DNA from: Bacillus massiliglaciei
GTDB taxonomy: Bacteria > Bacillota > Bacilli > Bacillales > DSM-1321
Direction: 5' to 3'
Assembly: GCF_900098925.1 (NCBI RefSeq)
Contig: NZ_LT622359.1
Span: forward strand, 217,414 to 281,413
Length of the DNA stretch: 64,000 nt
Shown: positions 42,248 to 51,396 of the stretch, one piece after another
How the letters are laid out: each line of letters starts with the position of its first letter
How positions within the stretch are numbered: position 1 is the stretch's first letter
Made by a program: the position numbers and the translations under genes
Notes under the pieces: generated by a model
Database searches by the model: none
The model's input: the letters and a program-made list of their open reading frames with translations, nothing else
Told to the model about the DNA's origin: nothing

Positions 42248-43003
42248 TTGGAAGAACAGATTAAGGCGCATGAAGTAATAGATGTTTGCCTGTTGGCGGG
42301 GAAAATCATGCTTGAAAATGGAGCGGAGACACACCGGGTCGAGGATACGATGATGCGTATTGCAGCTGCATTTGGCTGTGAGGACTCTCACAGCTTTTCG
42401 ACTCCGACCGGCATTATTTTCTCATTGGATGGAATGCATGCCGCTTCAAGGCTGATCAGAATTTCTCATCGTTCGACTGATTTAACAAAGGTAACGCTTG
42501 TGAACAGTGTCTCACGGAGCATTTCGAATCGGGAAATAAGTTTGAAAGAAGCTTACGCAAAGCTGAAAGAGCTGGAAAAAGCAAATGTCTCCTTTCCATT
42601 ATGGGTTCAGCTTTTCGCCGCTTTTATCTCGAGCGGCTGTTTCTTAATCATGTTTGACGGGCAATGGATCGATTTTATCTGGTCCTGCATTGCCGGAGGA
42701 CTGGGTTTCTCTTGTTTATTGTATCTTCACAGGCTATTAGAGGCTAGATTTTTCGCTGAGTTTATTGCCTCGGTGGTAATCGGGATGTCCGCTTTTTGGT
42801 TTGTTCACGCGGGATTAGGAACCGAAGTGGATAAGATTATTATTGGGGCTGTGATGCCGCTTGTTCCAGGCCTGTTAATTACAAATGCAGCACGTGACTT
42901 AATTGACGGGCATCTGGTATCCGGGCTGTCAAAAGGAGCGGATGCCGGCTTGACCGCTCTTGCCATCGGGGCAGGAATTGCCGTAGCCTTCATCGTTGTA
43001 TAA
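42248..43003 (+). CDS. Threonine/serine exporter, large half (ThrE/YjjP type)
   Basis: A 251-residue protein with an N-terminal soluble domain and about five C-terminal helices. Family motifs are GKIMLENGAETHRVEDTM and RLIRISHRSTDLTKV. TTG 42248 behind AGGTG is preferred, since the product then begins like its relatives; the frame also opens at 42215. In Corynebacterium ThrE is one protein; here it is split in two genes, this one and the next, 14 bases apart. The substrate is inferred from the family. Confidence 0.8.
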   Translation: MEEQIKAHEVIDVCLLAGKIMLENGAETHRVEDTMMRIAAAFGCEDSHSFSTPTGIIFSLDGMHAASRLIRISHRSTDLTKVTLVNSVSRSISNREISLKEAYAKLKELEKANVSFPLWVQLFAAFISSGCFLIMFDGQWIDFIWSCIAGGLGFSCLLYLHRLLEARFFAEFIASVVIGMSAFWFVHAGLGTEVDKIIIGAVMPLVPGLLITNAARDLIDGHLVSGLSKGADAGLTALAIGAGIAVAFIVV

Positions 43004-43017
43004 AAGGAGGAAAAGGG

Positions 43018-43479
43018 ATGGAACTGGCTGAACAATTGATTACCAGTTTTATTGCATCAGCCGCTTTTGGGGTTATTTTTAATGCTCCTAAAAACTCCCT
43101 TGTTCAGTGCGGATTGGTAGGAATGGCTGGATGGGGGCTTTATTTTTGGATTGCTGAGCAGGGTATGAACAGCATTGTGGCAACGCTGGCAGCTGCTTTC
43201 GTTGTATCTGTGATCAGTCAATCTTTTGCGAAAAGGTATAAAACACCTGTCATTATTTTCAATGTAGCCGGAATCATCCCTCTTGTTCCAGGCGGGCTGT
43301 CTTATGATGCAATGAAACATTTCGTGGAAAACGACTATTATAAAGCCGTGGAGCTTGCAGCGAAAGTATTCATGCTGGCGGGATCCATTGCTCTTGGACT
43401 TATGCTGGCAGAGGTCCTTCGGCAGGTAATTGCGAAGGTTCATAAGAGAAACGAAAGAGCAGGGGGCAAACAGCCCTGA
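43018..43479 (+). CDS. Threonine/serine exporter, small half (YjjB type)
   Basis: A 153-residue, four-helix membrane protein of the DUF3815/ThrE_2 family. The motif FNVAGIIPLVPGGLSYDAMKH is characteristic. AAGGAGG precedes ATG 43018. Must act with the preceding gene product. Confidence 0.8.
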   Translation: MELAEQLITSFIASAAFGVIFNAPKNSLVQCGLVGMAGWGLYFWIAEQGMNSIVATLAAAFVVSVISQSFAKRYKTPVIIFNVAGIIPLVPGGLSYDAMKHFVENDYYKAVELAAKVFMLAGSIALGLMLAEVLRQVIAKVHKRNERAGGKQP

Positions 43480-43488
43480 GTAAATGAA

Positions 43489-43521
43489 AAGGCCTCTGAC
43501 CGAAAAAGGATCAGAGGCCTT
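43489..43521. terminator. Bidirectional terminator
   Basis: AAGGCCTCTGA (43489-43499) pairs with TCAGAGGCCTT (43511-43521), between convergent genes. Confidence 0.88.
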
Positions 43522-43525
43522 CTGT

Positions 43526-45061
43526 TTAAACAGGATCTTTCAATCCAGTATGGGCTTTAACAACAATTTCATCATATTTTTTTGCATCGGCTTTTCTGGA
43601 GGAGACAAGTGTTCCGACAATAGATGCCAGGAAGCCTAACGGAATGGAGATGATTCCTGGATTGGTCAATGGAAAGAGCGCCTCGCCGTTAAAAATAGCA
43701 GAACCGTCTGTTGCCCACACGTTTGGACTAATCGCGACCAGAATAAGCGAGCTAAATAGTCCCACAAGCATACCGGTGATTGCTCCAGTTGTATTAAAGC
43801 GCTTCCAAAATACAGTGAAGACAATGATTGGAAGGTTAGCGCTGGCTGCCACTGCAAAAGCAAGGGAAACGAGGAAAGCAACATTCATGTTTTGGGCGAA
43901 AAGAGCAAGCAGGATAGACAGAACCGAGACACCGATAGATGCCCAGCGAGCTGCTTTCATTTGTTCTTTGTCGGTTGCCTTCCCTTTTCGAATGATATGG
44001 CCGTAGAAATCATGGGCAAACGCTGAGGCGGCAGAGAGCACAAGTCCGGCCACTACAGCCAAAATCGTGGCAAAAGCTACTGCTGAAACGAAGGCAAAGA
44101 GGATGTCTCCCCCGAGTGCCTTGGCAAGCAGCGGTGCAGCCATGTTTCCAGCCGCGTTTGCTGCGACAATTTCGTCATATCCCACAAAAGCAGCGGCACC
44201 AAATCCCAGAAAGATCGTCATAATATAAAAGATTCCGATAATCCAGGTGGCATGGATGACGGACTTTCTTGCTGTTATCGCATCCTTAACCGTAAAGAAA
44301 CGGATCAGAATATGCGGCAGGCCGGCTGTTCCGAGTACAAGTGCAAGATTTAAGGATAAATTATCCAATGGATCTTTGAATTTATTGCCTGGATTCAAGA
44401 ATTCTGCTCCGAGCGGAGTCGCTGTTTTCATCTGCCTGAACATTTCCAGCAGGCTCCAATCGAATTTAGCCAGCACGATCAGGGAAATGATAAAGGTTCC
44501 GGCCATCAAGAGTCCAGCCTTTATAATCTGAACCCAGCTTGTAGCGGTCATCCCGCCAAATACTACATAGACAGTCATTAAAATTCCGACAATGGTAACT
44601 GACCAAATATAATCAATACCCAGCAGTAATTTAATAAGCGCTCCCGCTCCAACAAGCTGGGCAATCATATAGAAGGTTGAGATGGAAATGGTATTCAAAG
44701 CAGCGACACCGCGAATCTTTTTTTCGTTAAAACGGGCTGCGATCATGTCTGCCAGTGTGAATTTGCCCAAGTTTCGGAGCGGTTCCGCAACAATATACAG
44801 AACGACGAGATAAGCAACGAGAAAACCGATACTATAAAAGAATCCATCAAATCCTGAAAGCGCAACCATGCCGGCGATTCCTAAAAAAGACGCAGCTGAC
44901 ATATAGTCTCCTGCTATCGCCCATCCATTTTGAGCACCGGTGAGACTGCTGTCCGCTGTATAAAAATCTGCTGTAGTTTTTGTCCTTCGAGAGGCAAAGT
45001 ACGTAATGATTAAGGTTAATCCGACAATGACTAAAAATAGAATAAATGCAAGCGTATTCAT
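43526..45061 (-). CDS. ywcA: Sodium/solute symporter (ActP/YwcA type)
   Basis: A 511-residue SSF-family symporter with about 13 helices, probably carrying acetate or another short monocarboxylate. Family features: NGWAIAGDYMSAASFLGIAG, the long central GLPHILIRFFTVKDA signature and ADMIAARF. It is preceded 10 bases upstream by the DUF485 gene, the usual partner pair (yjcH-actP in E. coli). Confidence 0.88.
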   Translation of the reverse strand: MNTLAFILFLVIVGLTLIITYFASRRTKTTADFYTADSSLTGAQNGWAIAGDYMSAASFLGIAGMVALSGFDGFFYSIGFLVAYLVVLYIVAEPLRNLGKFTLADMIAARFNEKKIRGVAALNTISISTFYMIAQLVGAGALIKLLLGIDYIWSVTIVGILMTVYVVFGGMTATSWVQIIKAGLLMAGTFIISLIVLAKFDWSLLEMFRQMKTATPLGAEFLNPGNKFKDPLDNLSLNLALVLGTAGLPHILIRFFTVKDAITARKSVIHATWIIGIFYIMTIFLGFGAAAFVGYDEIVAANAAGNMAAPLLAKALGGDILFAFVSAVAFATILAVVAGLVLSAASAFAHDFYGHIIRKGKATDKEQMKAARWASIGVSVLSILLALFAQNMNVAFLVSLAFAVAASANLPIIVFTVFWKRFNTTGAITGMLVGLFSSLILVAISPNVWATDGSAIFNGEALFPLTNPGIISIPLGFLASIVGTLVSSRKADAKKYDEIVVKAHTGLKDPV

Positions 45062-45071
45062 AAAATCCCCC

Positions 45072-45410
45072 CTACTCCTTCAATTCTTGCACAATGGATT
45101 CGACTGTCTTATCGAATTTCGATGCTTTTTTAGTGTATAAAATACACAGAGTCCAAGTCATAATGAACTGAGCGAAGGCGAAAACCCAGGCCCAGGATAT
45201 GGAACCGATCGCTTCTTTATTAAGAACATCTGAATACGCAGTGATCACAGGCAGGGCAAAATAAAATACCAGGAAGAAAATCGTCATAGGCAGGATGAAT
45301 GCACGTTTTTGGCGAAGAAGTTCTTGAAATGAACGGGACTGAACAATTCGAGAATAGTCCGTGGAAGAGGCAGCATGGTTTGTCTTTGCAAGTGAATCAG
45401 AATTAGCCAA
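45072..45410 (-). CDS. DUF485 membrane protein, symporter partner
   Basis: A 112-residue protein with two helices. The DUF485 motif FLVFYFALPVITAYS and IGSISWAWVFAFAQFIMTWTLCILYTKKA are clear. It is translated just upstream of the symporter gene. Its role in the transporter is not settled. Confidence 0.85.
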   Translation of the reverse strand: MANSDSLAKTNHAASSTDYSRIVQSRSFQELLRQKRAFILPMTIFFLVFYFALPVITAYSDVLNKEAIGSISWAWVFAFAQFIMTWTLCILYTKKASKFDKTVESIVQELKE

Positions 45411-45647
45411 TATGGTTCCCCCTTTATTTCATTTTACAGTTTCATCCTCATCTTATATTTATCAGAAAATAAAGTAAATTAAAAAAATAATAAATGGGCA
45501 AATTTCTTTCGACATGTAAAAGTCGAATCCGGCGGTTAAAATAGGATGGGACAGAAAAAAATGGGAGAGGGGACTCCGATGGAACAGCACTGGGGAAAGA
45601 TTGTGCTCCGGAAAGCATCCTCAAAATTGAACGCTATGCAGCATAAA

Positions 45648-45686
45648 CAAAAAACTATCAAATTTCTCTGTGAGAAATTTGATAGT
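45648..45686 (-). terminator. Terminator of the HesB-like gene
   Basis: A perfect 15-bp stem: ACTATCAAATTTCTC (45654-45668) and GAGAAATTTGATAGT (45672-45686), with a 3-base loop. On the minus strand it is followed by TTTTTTG, so it serves the gene ending at 45709. Confidence 0.85.
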
Positions 45687-45708
45687 GTATGAGTGTCCCA
45701 CTTTCTGT

Positions 45709-45996
45709 TTAAAATGGGCTTACTAACGGATTTGGATTGTTAATCGTAAAACCGCCGTCCCGGAAATGTATTTCTGTTTCATTTAAATATCGGAGATCGG
45801 CAGGGTGGTAAATGATTTTGACTCCATCAAAATCAGCCACTTCTTCCTGATCTCCTTTGACAGAAACTAATTTCAGATCATAGCGTAATTCATTACAGCA
45901 TTCACTAGAAAGCTTATATTTCAAATAGGTTTCACTTCCCATCTCTTGCTGCATTGTAAGGATTTCTTGTTTGGCCTCATCAGATATTTTGAACAT
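45709..45996 (-). CDS. HesB/IscA-like small protein
   Basis: A 95-residue protein starting at 45996, whose ATG is 8 bases from AGGAAG; the upstream ATGs are not so placed. It has the general beta-fold order of A-type iron-sulfur proteins, with an end reading FRDGGFTINNPNP typical of HesB-like proteins in Bacillus. Only the pair CC in SSECCNEL remains: the C-terminal CGC of true IscA is absent. It may be a degenerate relative with a different role. Confidence 0.6.
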   Translation of the reverse strand: MFKISDEAKQEILTMQQEMGSETYLKYKLSSECCNELRYDLKLVSVKGDQEEVADFDGVKIIYHPADLRYLNETEIHFRDGGFTINNPNPLVSPF

Positions 45997-46194
45997 AAAC
46001 ATCTTCCTAACATGAGTATTTTTTATCATTATAGTACAGATTTTTCGGTAAATGAAAAGAAAGAGCTTTGTTGAAAGTGAAATGTAATGGTTCAGGGGAA
46101 AAGGGCAAGGGAAAATACGGTGTTTAGGTGCATGGTATGTGTGGGCATAGTGGGTAGAAGTGACTGGAAAAATTCGTTGGAAAGAAGGATGAAA

Positions 46195-46938
46195 ATGACC
46201 AATCGTTTGGATGGAAAAGTAGCTTTGGTAACAGGATCGTCGAGAGGAATAGGACGAGAGATTGCAGAACAGCTTTCAGATTTGGGTGCAAAAGTAGTTA
46301 TCAACTATACTAGCAGTTCGGAAAAGGCAAATGAAACAGTAAAGAGAATAAAAAAAGCCGGCGGCGAGGCTGCTGCGATTCAGGCAGATATCAGCAAAGT
46401 ACACGAAATCTATATCTTATTTAAAGAAACCATTCGGTTATTTGGGAAAATCGATATTTTAGTCAATAATGCCGGTGTCATGATCAATAAGCCGATTTCC
46501 CAGGCTACTGAAGAAGATTTTGACCAGATTTTTTCCATTAATGTTAAAGGAACCTTTTTTGCCTGTCAGCAGGCCATGGAGCATATGGAGAGTAAAGGCC
46601 GCATTATTAATATTTCGACCTCTGTTCTTGGGCAGATGTTTCCTGCCTACAGCATGTACGCGGGGACAAAGGGAGCTGTAGAGCAATTTACCAGGCAGCT
46701 GGCAAAGGAATTTGGCCCTAAACAGATTACTATTAATACCGTTGCGCCGGGGCCGGTGAATACAGAATTATTTACAGTAGGAAAAACAGAGCAGCAAATG
46801 GAAACGCTGAAAAAGATGAATGCATTTGGCCGTTTGGGAGAACCCGAAGATATTAGTAAGGTAGTTGCCTTCCTGGTCAGTGATGAGGCTCAGTGGGTAA
46901 CAGGACAAACACTGAGAGTTAATGGAGGATTTATTTAG
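46195..46938 (+). CDS. Short-chain dehydrogenase/reductase
   Basis: A 247-residue Rossmann-fold oxidoreductase. The cofactor motif is TGSSRGIG (12-19), then NNAG, the active-site Ser in NISTS and YxxxK in YAGTKGAVE, and PGPVNTE. The start is 46195 with AAGAAGG ahead. A longer frame opens at 46087 but its first 36 residues look non-coding. Substrate unknown. The downstream terminator is broken by an IS. Confidence 0.88.
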   Translation: MTNRLDGKVALVTGSSRGIGREIAEQLSDLGAKVVINYTSSSEKANETVKRIKKAGGEAAAIQADISKVHEIYILFKETIRLFGKIDILVNNAGVMINKPISQATEEDFDQIFSINVKGTFFACQQAMEHMESKGRIINISTSVLGQMFPAYSMYAGTKGAVEQFTRQLAKEFGPKQITINTVAPGPVNTELFTVGKTEQQMETLKKMNAFGRLGEPEDISKVVAFLVSDEAQWVTGQTLRVNGGFI

Positions 46939-47065
46939 ACCGTTTATTTGCTTGCTGGAGGACTGGTGGTCCTCCGGAAAACCTCATGAAATGAAAAGTC
47001 ATGCTACATAAAAACCATCCAGTTTAGACTGACCTATTCATTTGAGACAGTAATAAAACACCTTC

Positions 47066-47797
47066 TTAGGCTGCCATATCACCAAACTCTATTGGTGTGT
47101 GGTAGCCTAATTTTTCTTGGATACGCTCTTCGTTATAATAACTCATAAATTGATCCACACGTTCCTTTACTTCTTCTAGCGACAAAGAATGGAATTTAAC
47201 AAACTGAAATTCTTCTGATTTAAGGTTGGAGTGGAAAGACTCAATCACTGCGTTGTCCCAACAGTTTCCCCTGCGTGACATACTACCAACTAAATTCTTT
47301 TCTTTAATCCGATTCTGATAAGCATAAGAAGAATAGACACTTCCTTGATCTGAATGGATGATGACTCCTTTAGGGTTTCCTCGCTTTTCTAGTGCTTCAT
47401 TCAAGGTATCAATCACCAAAGGAATTTGTTGATGAGTATAAAGTTTATAGGCAACAATTTGATTATTAAACAAGTCCATGATCGTTGATAAATATAAAGT
47501 GTCTGGCCCATATTGAATGTAGGTAATATCTGTTACCCACTTATGGTTAGGTTTGCTTGCGTGAAACTCTCGCTGTAATAAGTTTGGCGCGACAACGACA
47601 GATTCTCCTTGAGATTTCCACCTTCTCTTTTGTTTTACTTTACATTGAAGGTGATATTTCTGCATGATTCGTTGAACAGTATTACGGTTCAATTTGATAT
47701 GATAGTCACGTTTTAAAAGCTCCTTGATTTTTCGATGACCATATCGGTATTTAGTTTTTTCGCAAAGGTAAATAATCGCTTCTTCTTCCTTAGACAA
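47066..47797 (-). CDS. IS3-family transposase OrfB (catalytic part)
   Basis: A DDE transposase: D in WVTDITYI, D in IHSDQGSVY, and E in AVIESFHSNLKSE. The N-terminal portion HRKIKELLKRDY is a helix-turn-helix-like segment. In its frame the coding continues upstream of 47797 as far as 47940 (IVLQLVQNLRKKYTVSAILSAL), where it overlaps the end of orfA, so the start at 47797 (TTG) is not real and the protein is made by -1 frameshifting at an A-rich stretch. Confidence 0.92.
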   Translation of the reverse strand: MSKEEEAIIYLCEKTKYRYGHRKIKELLKRDYHIKLNRNTVQRIMQKYHLQCKVKQKRRWKSQGESVVVAPNLLQREFHASKPNHKWVTDITYIQYGPDTLYLSTIMDLFNNQIVAYKLYTHQQIPLVIDTLNEALEKRGNPKGVIIHSDQGSVYSSYAYQNRIKEKNLVGSMSRRGNCWDNAVIESFHSNLKSEEFQFVKFHSLSLEEVKERVDQFMSYYNEERIQEKLGYHTPIEFGDMAA

Positions 47798-47898
47798 CTC
47801 AACTGGTTGCGCATTTGCCCAGCGATAATAGGTGGATCTAGGAACATTTAAAGCTGATAAAATAGCTGATACTGTATATTTCTTTCGTAAATTCTGAA

Positions 47899-48228
47899 CT
47901 AATTGGAGAACGATTTCTTTTTCAACTCCTTTTCGATCTCCAAATACTTTTTTAAGATTTCATTTTCCTGTTTTAAATGATTCAATTGACGTTCTTTTTT
48001 CTCTTCAGGACTCGAACTGTCTGGTCCATGACCATAGGAATATTGTTTTCCTATTGGTTGATTAAATCGATGAACCTGATTATCTCGATACCATTTCATC
48101 CACGTTTTGATTTGAGATACATTTTTAATCTCATACTTCTCCATGATTTCACGGTTCGAAAACTGACCACTCATTTTATCTTTCACAACTGCCCACTTAA
48201 CTTCATTTGAATATACATTTTTGCCCAT
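47899..48228 (-). CDS. IS3-family OrfA (helix-turn-helix)
   Basis: A 109-residue DNA-binding protein with GKNVYSNEVKWAVVKDKM and helix-turn-helix NREIMEKYEIKNVSQIKTWMKW. Start M at 48228 follows GGAGGTG on the minus strand. The end is a coiled coil (LEIEKELKKK) that overlaps the OrfB frame at a slippery GAAAAAGAAA. Confidence 0.88.
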   Translation of the reverse strand: MGKNVYSNEVKWAVVKDKMSGQFSNREIMEKYEIKNVSQIKTWMKWYRDNQVHRFNQPIGKQYSYGHGPDSSSPEEKKERQLNHLKQENEILKKYLEIEKELKKKSFSN

Positions 48229-48372
48229 GCAAAAACACCTCCGAATTAGTACTTTGTTTAAGTGTACCATTTCGAAGGTGTTTTATAGTGTCTCATTAAT
48301 TTAGGTTAGTCTAGTTCTCTGTTGAGAATTGGATGGTTTTTATTTGACCTGTCTTTTTCTCCTTTTTAAACG

Positions 48373-48405
48373 CTTAAGGAAAAGTTAAGGTTGCCGGGCG
48401 ATACT
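48373..48405 (+). promoter_or_regulatory. Response-regulator direct repeat and -10 before efflux operon
   Basis: CTTAAGGAAAAGTTAAGG (48373-48390) holds two TTAAGG repeats spaced 11 bases start to start, the OmpR-family arrangement. A -10 GATACT begins at 48400. The same 18 bases occur at 53360 with GATAAT at the same distance. The regulator is probably the one encoded at 51397. Confidence 0.75.
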
Positions 48406-48440
48406 GGGTACATTGAAGGCAACCTGAAAGGAGAAAGGCA

Positions 48441-49412
48441 ATGAAAAAATGGATAGCAATAGGAATTTTAGCAGTGCTTGTAGGGGGAGGGGCTCTTTGG
48501 TATTCAAAGGATAAAGATACACCGACAGTAGCAAAGGCGATGTCTACGGCTGTTCAAAAAGGGGACCTGGAGGTGAAGGTCACTGGGTCGGGAGCCGTGG
48601 AAGCAGTCCATAGTGAAGATCAGACGGCATCCTCTAATGCTGAAGTAGATGAAGTGCTTGTCGATAAAAATGAATTGGTAGAAAAAGGAGATGACTTGAT
48701 CACTTTTACTGATGGAAGTGATCCGATTACGGCTCCCTTTGATGGAACGGTAACCACTTTGGAGGCAGAAGCGGGTGACCGGGTAGCAATGGGAGATGCA
48801 GTTTCGCATATCACAGATTATAAAAATTTAAAAACAACAATCAGTGTAGATGAACTGGATGTGAACAGTATTAAAAAGGGACAGGCAGTTGAATTGACAG
48901 CCAGTGCTTTTGAAGATAAGACTTTTACCGGGAAAGTGACCAGTGTAGCAAAGGAAGGGACATATGAAAATGGAGTTTCTTCTTTTGATGTGACGATTCA
49001 CCTTGATAAGCCGGGCGATTTGAAAATAGGAATGTCTGCGGAAGCGAGCATTTTGACAGCCAGTGCAGAGGATGTCCTGTATGTACCGATTGAAGCCGTG
49101 CAGACCAATGGGGATGAAAAATATGTAAACATACAGAATTCCGCTTCAAATTCCGAAGAAGGTACTACAACGAAACAAACGGTAGAAGTGGGCATGAATA
49201 ATGACCAATTCATTGAAATTAAGACAGGGCTGGAAGAAGGCCAACTTGTATCACTTCCAGTTTCTGTATCTGGAGACAGCTCAGGAAATGGGGAGAGCGG
49301 ACAGATGCGGGGCGGAAATGGCGAAGGATTCCCAGGAGGAATGATGCAGAGAGGCGAAATGCCTGGAGGCGGTCAAATGCCAGGGAACGGTGCTGGAAGG
49401 AGCGGCAACTAA
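48441..49412 (+). CDS. Efflux adaptor (MacA/YknX type)
   Basis: A 323-residue membrane-fusion protein. After an N-terminal helix (about 5-22) come the HlyD-type lipoyl/barrel domains: VTGSGAVEAVHSEDQ, DEVLVDKNELVEKGD, APFDGTVTTLEAEAGDRV and GMSAEASI. The C-terminal tail is Gly/Met/Asn-rich (QMRGGNGEGFPGGMMQRGEM). It probably couples substrate to the MacB-like permease at 50102. The next start lies two bases after its stop. Confidence 0.85.
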   Translation: MKKWIAIGILAVLVGGGALWYSKDKDTPTVAKAMSTAVQKGDLEVKVTGSGAVEAVHSEDQTASSNAEVDEVLVDKNELVEKGDDLITFTDGSDPITAPFDGTVTTLEAEAGDRVAMGDAVSHITDYKNLKTTISVDELDVNSIKKGQAVELTASAFEDKTFTGKVTSVAKEGTYENGVSSFDVTIHLDKPGDLKIGMSAEASILTASAEDVLYVPIEAVQTNGDEKYVNIQNSASNSEEGTTTKQTVEVGMNNDQFIEIKTGLEEGQLVSLPVSVSGDSSGNGESGQMRGGNGEGFPGGMMQRGEMPGGGQMPGNGAGRSGN

Positions 49413-49413
49413 G

Positions 49414-50115
49414 ATGGCTGAACCAATTATTACAATTCGAAACATGTCGAAATCCTATGAAATGGGCGGGGAAATTGTCAAAGCTTTGCAGAATATTTCC
49501 CTGGAAATCTATAAAGGGGACTTCATTTCTATTATAGGCCCGTCTGGTTCAGGAAAATCGACATTTATGAACATGATTGGATGTCTTGATCAGCCGGACA
49601 GCGGGGAGTATTTACTGGATGGACGGGAAATCAGCGAGATGAAGGATCATGAACTGGCTGAGATTCGGAATATAAAAATTGGTTTCATCTTTCAGCATTT
49701 CAATCTGTTATCCAAGCTTACGGCTCGGGAAAATACAGAATTGCCGCTTGTTTATCGCGGAATGAGTACAAAAGACAGACGGGAAGCCGCAGAGCAAAGC
49801 TTGAAACAGGTAGGACTTGGCGAACGAATGGACCATCTGCCGACTCAGCTTTCCGGAGGGCAGCAGCAAAGGGTCGCCATTGCCAGGGCGCTGACAGGCA
49901 ATCCGCAAGTTTTACTGGCAGATGAACCAACAGGAGCACTTGACAGCAAGACCAGCCGGGATGTTCTTTCCATGCTGAAGGAATTGAATCAAAAGGGGCA
50001 AACGATTATTTTGATTACTCATGATCTGGAAGTGGCGAATGAGGCTGCACGCGTAGTTCAAATTCAGGACGGCCGGCTGTTTGAAAAAGGGAGGGAGCAG
50101 ATTGAACATAGCTGA
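49414..50115 (+). CDS. MacB-type ABC transporter ATPase
   Basis: A 233-residue ATPase. Walker A is GPSGSGKST, signature LSGGQQQRVAIARAL, Walker B LLADEPTGALDS, with TFMNMIGCLDQP typical of the lipoprotein/macrolide exporter group (LolD/MacB). ATG 49414 follows GGAAGGAG; the frame from 49390 overlaps the adaptor end and is less likely. Confidence 0.92.
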   Translation: MAEPIITIRNMSKSYEMGGEIVKALQNISLEIYKGDFISIIGPSGSGKSTFMNMIGCLDQPDSGEYLLDGREISEMKDHELAEIRNIKIGFIFQHFNLLSKLTARENTELPLVYRGMSTKDRREAAEQSLKQVGLGERMDHLPTQLSGGQQQRVAIARALTGNPQVLLADEPTGALDSKTSRDVLSMLKELNQKGQTIILITHDLEVANEAARVVQIQDGRLFEKGREQIEHS

Positions 50116-51271
50116 ATCGGTGAAAATGGCGTTTCGCAGTATCAAAACAAATAAAGTACGGGCGTTTTTAACGATGCTTGGCATCATCATCGGTGTAGCA
50201 AGTGTGATTGTCCTCGTTTCAATCGGCCAGGGATCATCGAATTCTGTCAAAGAACAAATCAACAGCCTGGGTACAAATCTTTTGACTGTCAATGTATCGG
50301 ATACCGATACGGTTTCTTTATCGGAAGAAGATGCTGATGGTATTAAGGAGCTAAATGGTGTTTCTCTTGTATCGCCGGCGGTATCAGGGAGAATATTTGC
50401 GAAAAATGGAGAAAACTCCTCACAGGTTTCGATCATAGGAACGAATTCTTCATATATGGATGTAAGGGATTTGGAACTGGGCCAGGGCCGCTTTTTAGCT
50501 GATATGGAAGTTGAGCTGGGGTCAAAAGTGGCTGTCCTCGGATCAGATACAGCAGAAACGCTGTTTGGTTCTCAAAATGCGATAGGCCAAAATCTGTTCA
50601 TCGATGGGATTTCTTATCGGGTAGTAGGTGTTCTTAAATCGGCCGGCACGTCCATGGGAACAAGTGGAGATGATGTGATCATTGCCCCAATCAGTACGGT
50701 TATGAGAGCGACCGGCACAACAGCAATCAGCTCGGTCTATATAAAAGCAGATAACGAAGATATGGTAGACAGGGCTCAATTTCAGGTTCAGGGATACATG
50801 ACAACTCTATTTCCTGGACAGAGTGATAATTATTCGGTATCCAATCAAGAAGATTTGATGGAAACGATGGGATCCGTGTCAGATACGATGACTCTCTTGC
50901 TTGGCGGAATAGCGAGTATTTCTCTGTTGGTTGGGGGCATAGGAATCATGAATATCATGCTTGTTTCTGTTTCAGAACGCACGAAGGAAATAGGGATCAG
51001 AAAGGCAATCGGAGCCAAACGGAAATCGATTCTGCTTCAATTTCTCATTGAAGCAGTCATCTTAAGTGCTTTAGGCGGCATTATTGGAGCAGGCCTCGGA
51101 CTTGGCTTGGCGGAGTTTATCGCGATGGTTTCAGACCTGACTGTCAGTTTTTCGTGGGCGGTCATCATTCTATCCTTTGCATTTTCATTGTGCATTGGAG
51201 TGATTTTCGGTGTCTTTCCGGCAAACAAGGCGTCCAAGCTGAATCCTATCCAGGCTTTGCGCTATGAATGA
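50102..51271 (+). CDS. MacB/FtsX-type ABC permease
   Basis: A 389-residue permease. Helix 1 lies near MLGIIIGVASVIVLVSIG, an external domain of about 220 residues follows, then three helices (SISLLVGGIGIMNIMLVSV, EAVILSALGG, FAFSLCIGVIFGVFPA) with the FtsX motif RTKEIGIRKAIGAKRKSI. The best start is TTG 50102 behind GGGAGG (50089-50094). It overlaps the ATPase gene by 14 bases. Confidence 0.9.
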   Translation: MNIAESVKMAFRSIKTNKVRAFLTMLGIIIGVASVIVLVSIGQGSSNSVKEQINSLGTNLLTVNVSDTDTVSLSEEDADGIKELNGVSLVSPAVSGRIFAKNGENSSQVSIIGTNSSYMDVRDLELGQGRFLADMEVELGSKVAVLGSDTAETLFGSQNAIGQNLFIDGISYRVVGVLKSAGTSMGTSGDDVIIAPISTVMRATGTTAISSVYIKADNEDMVDRAQFQVQGYMTTLFPGQSDNYSVSNQEDLMETMGSVSDTMTLLLGGIASISLLVGGIGIMNIMLVSVSERTKEIGIRKAIGAKRKSILLQFLIEAVILSALGGIIGAGLGLGLAEFIAMVSDLTVSFSWAVIILSFAFSLCIGVIFGVFPANKASKLNPIQALRYE

Positions 51272-51296
51272 AAATCAGGAACTGAAGATAAGCGGG

Positions 51297-51323
51297 AAGC
51301 AGGCATATGCCCTGCTTTCTTTT
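51297..51323 (+). terminator. Terminator after efflux operon
   Basis: AAGCAGG (51297-51303) pairs with CCTGCTT (51311-51317), followed by TCTTTT. Confidence 0.7.
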
Positions 51324-51396
51324 ACTATATAAAAGTTTTAAGATAAAGATAAAGTAGATTACGTGTATGTGAACATGTTCGGGAGGCGATGGGGTT

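Larger units (their letters stand above)
47025..48313 (-). mobile_element. IS3-family insertion sequence
   Basis: A 1289-bp element. Terminal inverted repeats start TAGACTGACCTA on one side and TAGACTAACCTA on the other, continuing with imperfect matches to AAAACACCTTC. A 3-bp target duplication GTT (47022-47024 and 48314-48316) flanks it. It carries orfA and orfB in the IS3 order, with the fused transposase made by -1 frameshifting. The insertion lies within a terminator. Confidence 0.92.
47010..48341 (+). terminator. Terminator of the SDR gene, interrupted by an IS3 element
   Basis: The left arm AAAAACCATCCA (47010-47021) complements TGGATGGTTTTT (48330-48341), and after one mismatch TTCTC pairs with GAGAA around TGTT. 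Removal of 47025-48313 and one GTT copy restores the stem with its T-run. Confidence 0.8.

Noticed and set aside
45580..45692. Short ORF of about 37 codons behind a GAGAGGGG site
   Set aside because: Its second half is the 15-bp terminator stem of the opposite gene, so coding is unlikely.
46087..46194. Longer N-terminus for the short-chain dehydrogenase
   Set aside because: The extra 36 residues lack family similarity and AAGAAGG is placed for the ATG at 46195.
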